From: JAWPMT01 sp965215825
GTDB taxonomy: Bacteria > Bacteroidota > Bacteroidia > Cytophagales > Cyclobacteriaceae
Direction of reading: 5' to 3'
DNA: 64,000 bases
Assembly: GCA_965215825.1 (NCBI GenBank)
Contig: CBDCEM010000003.1
Span: 2,542,001-2,606,000 of the forward strand
A program made the translations under genes and the position numbers. Below the pieces are notes generated by a model that did not search any database, was not told the DNA's origin, and worked only from the letters and a program-made list of their open reading frames with translations. Shown one piece after another: positions 1 to 7,463 of this stretch. Every line of letters starts with the position of its first letter. Position 1 is the stretch's first letter.

Positions 1-593
1 TCCCCATAGACGATTGAGTTTTCGACTAGCGATTCGTTGTTGTTAGCAGAATAGGTATATGTACTGTTTTGAGCCCAGGGCGTCGCGAGATTCCAATCCA
101 TCGGTATGTCAAAGTCGATTTTTGAGGCCGCTTCTTTTTTAGAAAAAATAAATAGAGCCTTGCTAACGAGGTATACTGACGCACCATCAGCATAACCGGC
201 CTGTTCGTTACCTACATCCCACTTTATTTTGGTAAAGGACAAGTCGATATCGTAGTTCAGAAATAGAAGTTTACTGTTGTTTCCTTCGATTAACCATTTT
301 GACTTGGAGATGTATTCAAATGAAACAGCTTTTCCTTTTGGAGTCGTGATCTTCAGATTCTTCACAAAAGTTGACCATCCTTCCGGGTAGTCGTAGTTTG
401 GACAATTTGAATTCATAAACAGCGTATCGCCTTCGATCAGCAATGCCGCAGAAACATGAACAAACGATGGGTTTGATTTATCTATTGTAATCTCATATTT
501 ATTAGTTTCATCACCTGCCAGGCTACTAAGTGAAGAGAAGAAAAATATGGTGAAAATGCTTGTGATGAAAATTAAACGAAATCGATTAGTCAT
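1..593 (-). CDS. M61-like peptidase, N-terminal part (runs off left edge)
   Basis: The reverse strand is open from an ATG at 593 to the window edge, giving 197 residues without a stop. The first 25 residues form a signal peptide (FRLIFITSIFTIFFFSSLSS). The rest is beta-rich; segments such as NEQAGYADGASVYLV and KIDFDIPMDWNLATPW resemble the N-terminal domain of M61 glycyl aminopeptidase-type proteins, which precedes the HExxH zinc-peptidase domain. That catalytic domain would lie beyond the window, so activity cannot be judged. It sits 26 bp downstream of the winged-helix regulator gene on the same strand and is probably cotranscribed with it. Family assignment is by resemblance only. Confidence 0.6.
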   Translation of the reverse strand, partial: MTNRFRLIFITSIFTIFFFSSLSSLAGDETNKYEITIDKSNPSFVHVSAALLIEGDTLFMNSNCPNYDYPEGWSTFVKNLKITTPKGKAVSFEYISKSKWLIEGNNSKLLFLNYDIDLSFTKIKWDVGNEQAGYADGASVYLVSKALFIFSKKEAASKIDFDIPMDWNLATPWAQNSTYTYSANNNESLVENSIVYG

Positions 594-619
594 ATTATTT
601 CAGGTTAATTATGTAGGTC

Positions 620-1138
620 CTAGCTCCAAACAATAGCATAGATAATCTTATAGATCAGATACAATAAGGTGCAAGTAATAGCTGAGACAAGGACAAATAT
701 CAAGAGGTGTTTCGGATGTTTTAAGTACTCTAGAAATAGAATGGCATTGGGGATTTTTTTCGTCTTAACATCGGACTTTACATTGACAAATCCCTGATCA
801 TTTTCCTGTTCAATTTTTGTAATTATTCGGTACCCTTTCTTGGAAATCGTTTCTATCACCTTAGCATTTTTTGCATCGTCAAGAAAGATCTTCCTAAGCT
901 TGGAAACGGCCTGATTTAGTCCTTCCACACCGCCATCATAATTATCCCAGACCTTATCCAACAAATATTGACGAGAAACCGTGTCGCCATTGGCCTCAAT
1001 CAGAATTTTTAAGACTTCCATTACCCGATGCTCCACCTTGATAATTGATTCATCAGATTGGTTTTCGTTCAAAATAATTTCGTTAGTATGGGTCGAAATT
1101 TTGAATTGTCCATTGATGAAATAAATAGCCTTCCTCAT
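620..1138 (-). CDS. Membrane-anchored winged-helix regulator (ToxR/CadC-like layout)
   Basis: 172 residues. Residues about 15-110 form an OmpR/PhoB-type winged helix: VEHRVMEVLKILIEANGDTVSR, a recognition helix region around GGVEGLNQAVSKLRKIF, and the wing KVIETISKKGYRI. After a short linker a single membrane segment follows (about 143-168, LLIFVLVSAITCTLLYLIY), with almost nothing beyond it. This is the layout of one-component membrane-bound regulators such as ToxR and CadC, but it lacks a sizeable periplasmic sensor domain, so sensing must involve the membrane segment or a partner. It is the first gene of a likely two-gene operon with the truncated M61-like peptidase. The target genes are unknown. 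Confidence 0.75.
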   Translation of the reverse strand: MRKAIYFINGQFKISTHTNEIILNENQSDESIIKVEHRVMEVLKILIEANGDTVSRQYLLDKVWDNYDGGVEGLNQAVSKLRKIFLDDAKNAKVIETISKKGYRIITKIEQENDQGFVNVKSDVKTKKIPNAILFLEYLKHPKHLLIFVLVSAITCTLLYLIYKIIYAIVWS

Positions 1139-1321
1139 AAATTAAAAGTCTTAAAAAAGAATACAACAAGTTGATAAATCCGTGAGTGAAACAGCGTTCA
1201 GATTAAGTGTTTTTTTTCTTTGTTTTATATGAAAACACCTGAGCGGGTATCGGAAGATCGGACAGGAACAGTTACTCTTCTACTATTGCAGGTAATGATC
1301 TGCAAAGCGCGTCTTAACAAA

Positions 1322-1419
1322 CCCTTCTCTGTTGGAAGCGTCGGCTTGTACCTATTTGATAAGCACAGAGTCTCAGGTTCTTACATTCAGCACAAGCGGA
1401 CGCTTGCGCTAGAGGGGGG
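1322..1419. repeat. Orphan pair of REP-like palindromes (mini-element related to the RAYT locus)
   Basis: Within the 432-bp gene-free stretch 1139-1570. Bases 1390-1409 (gcacaagcggacgcttgcgc) are the exact reverse complement of 2471-2490 beside the RAYT gene, and the following tagagggggg matches the RAYT right flank. Bases 1322-1360 are a degenerate copy of the RAYT left flank (cccttctct...gcgtcggcttgt..cctattt). The two REPs therefore face each other about 45 bp apart, with the same outer order as around the transposase but without it, like a BIME. The rest of 1139-1570 shows only a small hairpin (gtagc-tgag-gctac near 1428) and no convincing gene. Confidence 0.65.
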
Positions 1420-1570
1420 ATAGATGGTAGCTGAGGCTACATTTAACTATACTGCTGAAGGTCATGAAGAATTTGTTCTTTGGTTGTCAGAGGAGTTGGT
1501 TTTGCAAGAAGCATATCCTGACCGATCAAACCCCATTCATTCATAGGATTTAATTTGTTACCAGACGATT

Positions 1571-2329
1571 TTAATGAACGTCAATTCCGTCGAAGTAGAT
1601 TTCGGTTATCGCAGTGTCATCCCACTTAAGTCCTTTGTAAACATCAGTTATTTCAAACTTCATTTTGAAACTAGCTTTTTTCTTTAATAGATCGAAGTTT
1701 TGTCGGTCACCGTATCCAATTGGGTCAACCTTGAAATGTTGTTCTGCCATGGTATCTTCAAGCTCTAAAATTGCATGAAGCTTATCATCCATATACATTT
1801 TTAATGTCTTTACTCTGGAATTGTTTTTCCAAGCACCCGGGCTCTTAACATAACCATTCACTATTATTATTTCAGTTATTCGAGGATTTTCAGGTTGCAC
1901 ATGGTATTCCAAATATTCTCCAATTCCATATCCCGAAACACCTTCGACCCACGCGGTTTCATAACTTAGATCATGAGCATTTTTTGCTTCATATGTGTTA
2001 GTTCCTTGTGCTTTCAATTCAGAAGATGCTGTTTGAGTGTCTTTTCCACCACCACAATACCAACTACATCCTCCGCCAACAATATCCCACATGTTCTCAT
2101 AGATTTCACCGTATTTTTCAAATATTGCTTGTTCCTCAGATGTTAACTCTTCCCATTTTCTATTGCCTTGGCTAAGATCTTTCAAAGCCTTATCTCTCAT
2201 TGCCCATTCCTTTTTTACACTTGAACTGAAATCAAGCATTTTCCCAATTCTAGGTTTTAAAGTCGGTACATCTTGAGCAATCAAGAAGTTAGCAGAGGAT
2301 AGAATTACTAAAGCAAATATGATCTTCAT
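1571..2329 (-). CDS. Secreted protein with NADase-type glycan-binding (discoidin-like) domain
   Basis: 252 residues from the ATG at 2329, chosen because it starts a good signal peptide (MKIIFALVILSSANFLIAQ); the frame stays open upstream to 2398 but that extension spoils the signal. The N-terminal 110 residues are charged and helical. From about residue 115 a discoidin-like jelly-roll follows, with motifs typical of the NADase-type glycan-binding domain: NAHDLSYETAWVEG, GIGEYLEYHV, ITEIIIVNGY, KTLKMYMDD and, near the C-terminus, WDDTAITEIYFDGI. That domain binds carbohydrate or surface ligands in other proteins; no catalytic domain is visible here. It is flanked by REP-like repeats on both sides, so it lies in an area of past rearrangement. 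Confidence 0.65.
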   Translation of the reverse strand: MKIIFALVILSSANFLIAQDVPTLKPRIGKMLDFSSSVKKEWAMRDKALKDLSQGNRKWEELTSEEQAIFEKYGEIYENMWDIVGGGCSWYCGGGKDTQTASSELKAQGTNTYEAKNAHDLSYETAWVEGVSGYGIGEYLEYHVQPENPRITEIIIVNGYVKSPGAWKNNSRVKTLKMYMDDKLHAILELEDTMAEQHFKVDPIGYGDRQNFDLLKKKASFKMKFEITDVYKGLKWDDTAITEIYFDGIDVH

Positions 2330-2457
2330 TGGGTTGCGCTTATGTGTGATGACGTCCCAGCTATCGGGCGTATGTCCACAGCTGGTGAATTGCAGCAATC
2401 TAGTGAAATCTGCCGAAGCTCACAACGGTCTCAAATGGCACCTCGTTCCTAGTCAAA

Positions 2458-2490
2458 ACCCCTTTCTCTGGCGCAAGCGTCCGCTTGTGC
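2458..2490. repeat. REP-like palindrome, left flank of RAYT gene
   Basis: The core 2471-2490 (gcgcaagcgtccgcttgtgc) is itself an imperfect palindrome, preceded by cccctttctctg. It abuts the transposase stop codon at 2491 and is in inverted orientation relative to the right-flank copy at 3079-3107. RAYT proteins are known to act on REP palindromes next to their own genes. Confidence 0.7.
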
Positions 2491-3039
2491 CTATTTAATA
2501 AACATAATGTTAAGTAAGCCTTTCCCCCCTGAATAGTCAATGGCACTACTATAATTCCAATTTTCAGGTTCTTTCACAAAGCCCGCAACCACAGGATTCA
2601 TATGAAGATAATCCAGACGTTGATTCATCATGTTGGCATCACTTAATTCAATGGGTTGATTGTGTTGTTGCCAAAGCTGCCAGTTTGAGTTGTTTCCGTT
2701 CTTCTTTCCTGCTCTTTCGAACATCCACAGCATCCATTCTCTTCGACTCTCGGTAGGGTGAGCTTGTATCTCCTCGCGCAATTTTCTTGAAGTAAAGCTC
2801 TTCAGGTCTCTGAGGATATCTTGCATTGGATTGGATGTTGTACCGATGATTAGATGCACATGACTGGGCATGATACACCATGCATACACTTCAAGACCCT
2901 TTTCTTTCTGGCAATATCTAAGACTATTAAGCACTATCTCGCAATACTCAAGCCTGGTAAAAAGGTCTATCCAATTGACAGTGGCGAAACTGACAAAATA
3001 CAGCTTTTCCTGGTCTCTGAATTTGTACTTTCTGCTCAC
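2491..3039 (-). CDS. REP-associated tyrosine transposase (RAYT, Y1 family)
   Basis: 182 residues, full length for the family. The HUH-type histidine motif is visible as CIMPSHVHLIIG (about residues 55-66), with the family segments KYKFRDQEKLYFVSFATVNWID at the N-terminus, DILRDLKSFTSRKLREEI in the middle and the tyrosine motif YLHMNPVVAGFV near residue 150. RAYTs are single-copy, usually immobile relatives of IS200/IS605 TnpA that cut single-stranded REP hairpins. Inverted REP-like sequences flank the gene at 2458-2490 and 3079-3107, and an orphan pair lies at 1322-1419, which is the expected context. The frame is intact and could be functional. Confidence 0.88.
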   Translation of the reverse strand: MSRKYKFRDQEKLYFVSFATVNWIDLFTRLEYCEIVLNSLRYCQKEKGLEVYAWCIMPSHVHLIIGTTSNPMQDILRDLKSFTSRKLREEIQAHPTESRREWMLWMFERAGKKNGNNSNWQLWQQHNQPIELSDANMMNQRLDYLHMNPVVAGFVKEPENWNYSSAIDYSGGKGLLNIMFIK

Positions 3040-3078
3040 TGGGTTAAGTTAAAGTAATCTCAGATGCTTTTTATTCAG

Positions 3079-3107
3079 TACAAGCGGACGCTTGCGCTAG
3101 AGGGGGG
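3079..3107. repeat. REP-like palindrome, right flank of RAYT gene
   Basis: Core 3079-3097 (tacaagcggacgcttgcgc) followed by tagagggggg, the mirror image of the left-flank copy 2458-2490. It lies about 40 bp upstream of the transposase start. Confidence 0.7.
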
Positions 3108-3125
3108 CTTTTTTCCAACATGAAG

Positions 3126-3383
3126 TTAATCAGAGAAGAAGTTAAGTTTACCATCAAATCCTTCTACGACATCCAGAAAATCGAAGAAAGCTGGTAGCTG
3201 TTGCATGAAGACTTGAAATTCAGCCGAAAGTTCCTGGTGTTCCTTGTTCAGATAGTAGAAGGTCAGCATTCGTAGGTTTCTCCGAAAAGTTCGGATGTCT
3301 ATTCCATCTACCACTTCCACAAATTCAAGCACCATCTCTTCGGTGATATCGGATTTACTAGGGACTTCAAATGTTTTGGGCAT
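3126..3383 (-). CDS. Small acidic protein of unknown function, divergent from XRE regulator
   Basis: 85 residues, rich in Glu/Asp and predicted mostly helical (SDITEEMVLEFVEVVDG, DIRTFRRNLRMLTFYYLN, FQVFMQQLPAFFDFLDVVEG). No signal peptide or membrane segment, and no catalytic motif that I recognise. It is transcribed away from the XRE-type regulator at 3444, with only 60 bp between them holding two palindromes. This arrangement fits a small regulated pair, possibly toxin-antitoxin-like or a signalling pair, but that is inference from layout only. Confidence 0.6.
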   Translation of the reverse strand: MPKTFEVPSKSDITEEMVLEFVEVVDGIDIRTFRRNLRMLTFYYLNKEHQELSAEFQVFMQQLPAFFDFLDVVEGFDGKLNFFSD

Positions 3384-3396
3384 TTCAATCTTTTTG

Positions 3397-3411
3397 TAAT
3401 GATAATCATTA
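3397..3411. promoter_or_regulatory. 15-bp palindrome matching the core of the classical Fur box
   Basis: taatgataatcatta is a perfect odd palindrome lying 14 bp upstream of the 85-aa gene. It equals the central 15 bases of the 19-bp Escherichia coli Fur-box consensus; the two flanking bases on each side differ. In an AT-rich genome the resemblance could be chance, and the site could equally be the operator of the neighbouring XRE protein. Confidence 0.4.
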
Positions 3412-3420
3412 AAAGATAAA

Positions 3421-3440
3421 TTAGGGCCAATTGGCCCTAA
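3421..3440. promoter_or_regulatory. Perfect 20-bp palindrome before XRE regulator start
   Basis: ttagggccaattggccctaa is a perfect inverted repeat ending 3 bp before the TTG start codon at 3444. Small XRE proteins commonly bind palindromes over their own promoters, so this is a good candidate autoregulatory operator. It would also form a hairpin over the ribosome-binding region. Confidence 0.55.
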
Positions 3441-3443
3441 TTA

Positions 3444-3692
3444 TTGAGTGACAATTTCTTGATTATTGATGTTGTGGATCACGATCAGGAATATATTACC
3501 GCTTTTGGCCAACATTTGAAGAAGTTAAGATTGGAAGCAGGATTAACACAGGAACAACTTGCTGATAGTTCAAATGTGGATTTTACCCAAATTGGCAGAT
3601 ACGAAAGAGGGGTAAGAAGTCCTTCTTTGACATCAATGAAGAAGTTAGCAGCAGGTCTGAAAATTCATCCGAAATCTTTATTGGACTTTTAA
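3444..3692 (+). CDS. XRE-family helix-turn-helix regulator (small)
   Basis: 82 residues from a TTG start; no ATG lies upstream in frame after the palindrome. Residues about 19-78 form a standard HTH_3/XRE domain: LRLEAGLTQEQLADSSNVDFTQIGRYERG followed by SLTSMKKLAAGLKIHPKSLLDF. There is no additional sensor or catalytic domain, so it probably works as a dimeric repressor. It is divergent from the 85-aa gene at 3126 with an operator-like palindrome directly before its start, suggesting autoregulation and control of that neighbour. Confidence 0.85.
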   Translation: MSDNFLIIDVVDHDQEYITAFGQHLKKLRLEAGLTQEQLADSSNVDFTQIGRYERGVRSPSLTSMKKLAAGLKIHPKSLLDF

Positions 3693-3751
3693 ATAAGGAA
3701 CGAGTGGACCAAGTCGCAGTTATATCTTATTATAGGAAGATTCTGCAAACT

Positions 3752-4453
3752 CTATTTTAATTTAAACCCAGCGCCGATCGTCAAACTAACTGATGTCATG
3801 TTTTGCTGGTAAGGACCCTCATCGAGCTCAAATTCAAAAGTTGCACTGTTGAAATCCAGAGACATCTTCAAAGACACTTTTTCTCCAAGATCTCTGCGTA
3901 TGCCAATTCCTAACCCATAACCCAATGAATTGGCTGTACTTTCTGTTATGGATTCTCTTATCCTAGAAGTTTCTACTATCTGATTGGGTAAAATTCCTGA
4001 ATACCATCCAAAGAGTAATCTAACATCTAGACGAGTTTCATCATTGATTAATCTGGAATAGAGAGGACCAAATCCAAAAATCCCCATAGCAATAGGATCG
4101 CTTGTAACAGTCACCTGATCTCCAAGTATGCGGCCTGCTCTTGTGCCTAGTTGTACATCGTCAATTGGAAAGGCTATTCCGCTCCAGTTGGCAGCGATTC
4201 CAAAATTCTTAGAAAAGAGGAAATAAAAATCAATTAAAGAAATTTGAAGACCACTTTTTGCAAATCCGGCATCATTATTTGCAACGTCCTTACTAGCAAG
4301 ACTTCCTATAGGTAAGGCCGGCCCAAGACTTAAGCCGATGTAGCCTCGCTTGTCAGATAGTTCCTGACAATAGACAGTGAACATACAATTGAGACATAAA
4401 AAAGCAACACACAAGTGTTTCAATATTGCGTTCCCTGATTTACTACAGATCAT
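3752..4453 (-). CDS. Secreted/outer-membrane beta-barrel-like protein
   Basis: 233 residues with a signal peptide ending near residue 29 (CLNCMFTVYCQ). The mature part begins GYIGLSLGPALPIGS and has alternating hydrophobic strands with many Gly and aromatic residues, ending VSLTIGAGFKLK, as in small outer-membrane beta-barrel proteins of Bacteroidota. Strands FGIAANWSGIAF, VRLLFGWYSGILP and LGYGLGIGIRRDLG fit this. The start overlaps the end of the upstream lipoprotein gene by 11 bp, so the two are translated in a coupled way and may work together at the cell surface. Exact function unknown. Confidence 0.65.
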   Translation of the reverse strand: MICSKSGNAILKHLCVAFLCLNCMFTVYCQELSDKRGYIGLSLGPALPIGSLASKDVANNDAGFAKSGLQISLIDFYFLFSKNFGIAANWSGIAFPIDDVQLGTRAGRILGDQVTVTSDPIAMGIFGFGPLYSRLINDETRLDVRLLFGWYSGILPNQIVETSRIRESITESTANSLGYGLGIGIRRDLGEKVSLKMSLDFNSATFEFELDEGPYQQNMTSVSLTIGAGFKLK

Positions 4454-6104
4454 AAAAAATCACGGTTGGATTTGGATTCGAAAAATCATCGTAAGTAAAT
4501 ATCATCAACTTGCTACCGTCGGAATTGGTGGTCATCCTGAGGTCATCGCTGGTCATTGGCGTAGGTAGCATAGCCCTCTGAATTCCAGATTGAGAATCAT
4601 AAACATAAACGAAGTTTTCATGGGGACTGCTGTTGGTTCCTAGAAGTAGTTCCCCTGAAGGAGTAAAGATTACATTCACAGGGAAAGTTCCAAGATCAAA
4701 CGATCTCAAAACATTGTTAAGATTGGTTCTTTCAAAAGCATAGGTAATATAACTAGGTCCGTTACCACCCCCTGCAGGCATTACTACAAATTCTTGAGTC
4801 GGACTAACCGCTAGCGCCTTAGCGTTAGCTCCAGCATCTGAGTTATGCTCCACATATCGAAGCGAATCAGCACTCACATCAAATTTATAGAGCCTTCCTG
4901 GGCTACCACTTCCTGCGGCATAAAGTTGTTGTTCTTCATCCAATGCCATGTGTCGAAAATTTTGAACACGGGCATCATACGGCGACTGTTCGCGTAAAAG
5001 CTTTCTTTCATCCATGTCCAGTATGTAGTAGCGAGGACCATAGAAAGAAGACGAAACCCCCATGACATATATTCGACGATGAATGTCATCAATGCAAATT
5101 TTAATACCATCAGCTATATCTGAAAAATGAATACTTGAAAACGTGCCACTAGGAATGTCGTAGATCGTAACATCTCCACTGAATTCAGAAATGATATAGA
5201 GTTTTTGATTTATCTCTGACAATTCCATCGCCACGGGATTGAGTTCAGGTAAATTCGTTGTGGTAACAGATAGGGTTATCGCATCAATCTTCATAAGTTG
5301 ATTGGCGGAGTAATCTAAGGCGTAAAAAGTATTTGCATCAAGTCCTGATATTACCTCCTTTATAATACCATCCATTGTGAACCCCTTGACAATATCAATT
5401 TCTATAGTTTCAGTAGACCCAGATTTACCATTGTTATCATCAATGGTCATATAGGTTTCATATCGGGCAGGTTCAATTTCTGAGAGGTCTATTATTTCGG
5501 TTTCTCCAGTGGCCTGCATGATGAAACTGCCAGTCTCATAGACTACAGCACCATCCATCCATAACTTGACATTGGCGATATCTCCTTCCGCGTCTCTTAT
5601 TGTATAAACAATTCGTCGGTCATCGCCCGGAAATAAAGAAAAACCACTCTGTTCTGTGGGAAAATTAATTTCTATTGTGGGAGCCTGATTTTCCGCTACT
5701 TGAATCTCTTGTTCAAATGACTTGCCTGTTTCACCCTGATCGTCATGCCCCCTCACCTGCACCAAATAATTTCCAGGTACGGCTGGAATCCACATTAGCC
5801 GATATGGTTCGGTCAGGTCTTCATCTATTTTTTCACCGTTAACATGAAGCGTCCCAGAGGTAATATTACCTGTAGGCGATACTGCGGACATGTCAAAATA
5901 AACCGTATCATTCTCTACAATGTAAGAAGGTCTGCGATGATCTATTGTAAAAGAAACTTTTGGATCAAATAAGTCTAATAAATCCACAACAGGAGGTCGT
6001 TGATCCAAATCCTCACTACAACTTATTAACAAGACGATTGGAATCAAAGTGCGTGTTATTAGTTGCAGAAATACCCTAAATCCTTTCTTATCGTAATCGT
6101 GCAT
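4443..6104 (-). CDS. Lipoprotein with Ig-like domains and YncE-like beta-propeller
   Basis: 553 residues from the ATG at 6104, which gives a proper lipoprotein signal (LIPIVLLISC, cysteine near residue 29). Residues about 45-240 look like two Ig/PKD-type domains (SGTLHVNGEKIDEDLTEPY..W, YTIRDAEGDIANVKLWMDG). From about 260 to the end there are repeated blades such as FYALDYSANQLMKIDAITLSV, KLYIISEFSGDVTIYDIPSG and LAVSPTQEFVVMPAGG, typical of YncE/WD40-like seven-bladed propellers, which usually bind ligands or proteins. It overlaps the beta-barrel gene by 11 bp, so a surface complex of the two is plausible. Confidence 0.7.
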   Translation of the reverse strand: MHDYDKKGFRVFLQLITRTLIPIVLLISCSEDLDQRPPVVDLLDLFDPKVSFTIDHRRPSYIVENDTVYFDMSAVSPTGNITSGTLHVNGEKIDEDLTEPYRLMWIPAVPGNYLVQVRGHDDQGETGKSFEQEIQVAENQAPTIEINFPTEQSGFSLFPGDDRRIVYTIRDAEGDIANVKLWMDGAVVYETGSFIMQATGETEIIDLSEIEPARYETYMTIDDNNGKSGSTETIEIDIVKGFTMDGIIKEVISGLDANTFYALDYSANQLMKIDAITLSVTTTNLPELNPVAMELSEINQKLYIISEFSGDVTIYDIPSGTFSSIHFSDIADGIKICIDDIHRRIYVMGVSSSFYGPRYYILDMDERKLLREQSPYDARVQNFRHMALDEEQQLYAAGSGSPGRLYKFDVSADSLRYVEHNSDAGANAKALAVSPTQEFVVMPAGGGNGPSYITYAFERTNLNNVLRSFDLGTFPVNVIFTPSGELLLGTNSSPHENFVYVYDSQSGIQRAMLPTPMTSDDLRMTTNSDGSKLMIFTYDDFSNPNPTVIFYDL

Positions 6105-6227
6105 TGTTGTCTTAGTATTTCTGGAGTAAATATAATACACCAGTAAATGATACTTCTATTGCTAATTATCTCTTTGACAATTGCCGCCTTCCCTTTTCTT
6201 GGAAAATTGGTCGTCCTTCTATACTGA

Positions 6228-6897
6228 CTAACGTAAGCTAAGTGTCTGATTATCAGATGTCATTTTTCGGGCGATATCGTCCCTGTTAGCTCTGGCGAAC
6301 CCCAGATCATCAGGATTTAAACCCATATCTGCTATCTGTTTTCTCATCTTGCTTACGATTCGTCTTTTCTGATCTAAAAATAGATAATTCTCTTTGGGTT
6401 GATACGGCTCTTTCTTGGTAATCATGTTCCAAATAATCACGGCGATCTTTCTGGCTGTGGCGTTGATAGCGGTTTGCCTACCTTTCTTAAAGGCAATCTT
6501 TCTAAAGAACTTGGCCAGGTCAGATTCTTTGAGATTACCCACCGCGTTTGCCGCATTTCGTAGTGCAATTTTGAGCCTGTTACTTCCTTGTGGAATCCGG
6601 TTAGAGAGCACTCTGCCACCGCTGATTTTGTTATTGGGAGCAAGCTAGTACGACTTCAAGTCCCGCTTGACTGAGCTCAACAAATAGGTTTTGCCAATAC
6701 GCACCTGTTGACTCCATAGCTACAGAAGTAATTCGGTTATTGACAAGCCACTTTACCAGAGCAGCAAGGTCTTCGGCATACACGCCAAAGGATTTTACAT
6801 CTTTTTGTTCTTGACCAATAGCCACAAAGTGTGATCTGCTTCCTACATCAATACCCGCAGCATTAGGATTGATGATAGTCAAAGGCATCTTTTTCAT
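6228..6897 (-). pseudogene. IS110-family transposase with internal deletion and frameshift
   Basis: Two pieces of one transposase. 6897 to about 6640 encodes the N-terminal RuvC-like start (AAGIDVGSRSHFVAIGQ with the first catalytic Asp, and VAMESTGAYWQNLF with the Glu). From about 6640 to 6228, in another frame, the C-terminal Transposase_20 region follows (NNKISGGRVLSNRIPQGSNRLK..., ending near KKGRQTAINATARKIAVIIWNM). The N-terminal part reads ...GLEVVLACSQ-stop where intact relatives continue toward the later acidic catalytic residues, so roughly 200 residues are missing at the junction. The element cannot transpose by itself. Confidence 0.85.
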
Positions 6898-7004
6898 TCT
6901 CTGGATTTTAAGGTTTTAAAATAGCCCTAAGAGAATGTATCTTTATCCTTGAAAATTATACTGAACGGGGTATCAAAAGATCCACCAGTGAAATTTATCA
7001 ACTA

Positions 7005-7077
7005 GCCTCAAGCTCATACCTTGGGGCTTCTTACATTCCGATCAAAATGACGCTCGGATGTGCTGAATGAATCAGCA
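7005..7077 (-). ncRNA. Hairpin cluster upstream of the broken IS110 transposase, possible bridge-RNA remnant
   Basis: Three stem-loops follow one another: 7005-7027 (gcctcaag / cttggggc), 7033-7061 (acattccga / tcggatgt) and 7061-7077 (tgctga / tcagca). They sit about 110-180 bp upstream of the transposase start, in the non-coding left end where IS110-group elements encode their structured guide (bridge) RNA. Position and serial hairpins fit that idea; I cannot identify target- or donor-binding loops. The neighbouring 6898-7004 and 7078-7230 stretches hold no gene that I can support. Confidence 0.35.
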
Positions 7078-7230
7078 GAGATACCAAACAATGCAACGAT
7101 CTTACAAAGGGCTCAAATCAAGATACTCTTAATAGGGGTGAAAACGTTAGCACCTGAAATCAATTTGGAAAGGAGGAAATTGGTAGCTTTCATTTGAACA
7201 ATTTCAGCCCCGAATCTGGGGAATGAGCAA

Positions 7231-7461
7231 TAACGTCCATGTATAAGGCGTGTGCTCTCACTTTGTGGACAGCACTAAAATAGTGAAGTCTGCCGGTGCA
7301 TCCAAAGTTTGTAGAACGCACTGCGTTATGAAGTGAAAAAATCCCGCGAGCCGAAGTTCCAAGCAGCACAAAATCTTGCTGGGCGGCAGACGAAACGGTC
7401 GAGTTCCGATGCAGCATGTAGGAAGCACTTAAGCACATGCCTTATACATATTGTTAGAGAG
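7231..7461 (-). repeat. attC-like recombination site of an integron-type gene cassette
   Basis: Read on the minus strand, the DUF3885-like gene ends and is followed at once by ctctctaac (7453-7461), then aatatgtataaggcatgtgc, about 175 bp of spacer, and gcacacgccttatacatggacgtta (7231-7255). The two arms pair over about 21 of 25 positions with one unpaired base, like the folded bottom strand of an attC with an extrahelical base. The first 9 bases (7453-7461) are perfectly complementary to the cassette start at 8060-8068, the key property of an integron cassette. The spacer is longer than in classical attC sites and contains no supportable gene. Confidence 0.5.
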
Positions 7462-7463
7462 TT

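Noticed and set aside
1220..1423. 67-codon open frame on the plus strand
   Set aside because: It runs through the REP-like palindromes, has no protein-like composition or initiation context, and is better explained as repeat sequence.
3397..3411. Definite Fur-regulated promoter
   Set aside because: Only the central 15 of 19 consensus bases match and no iron-related gene is adjacent, so it is kept only as a Fur-box-like palindrome.
7190..7438. 82-codon open frame on the minus strand
   Set aside because: It lies inside the spacer and arm of the attC-like site and its translation has no recognisable fold.
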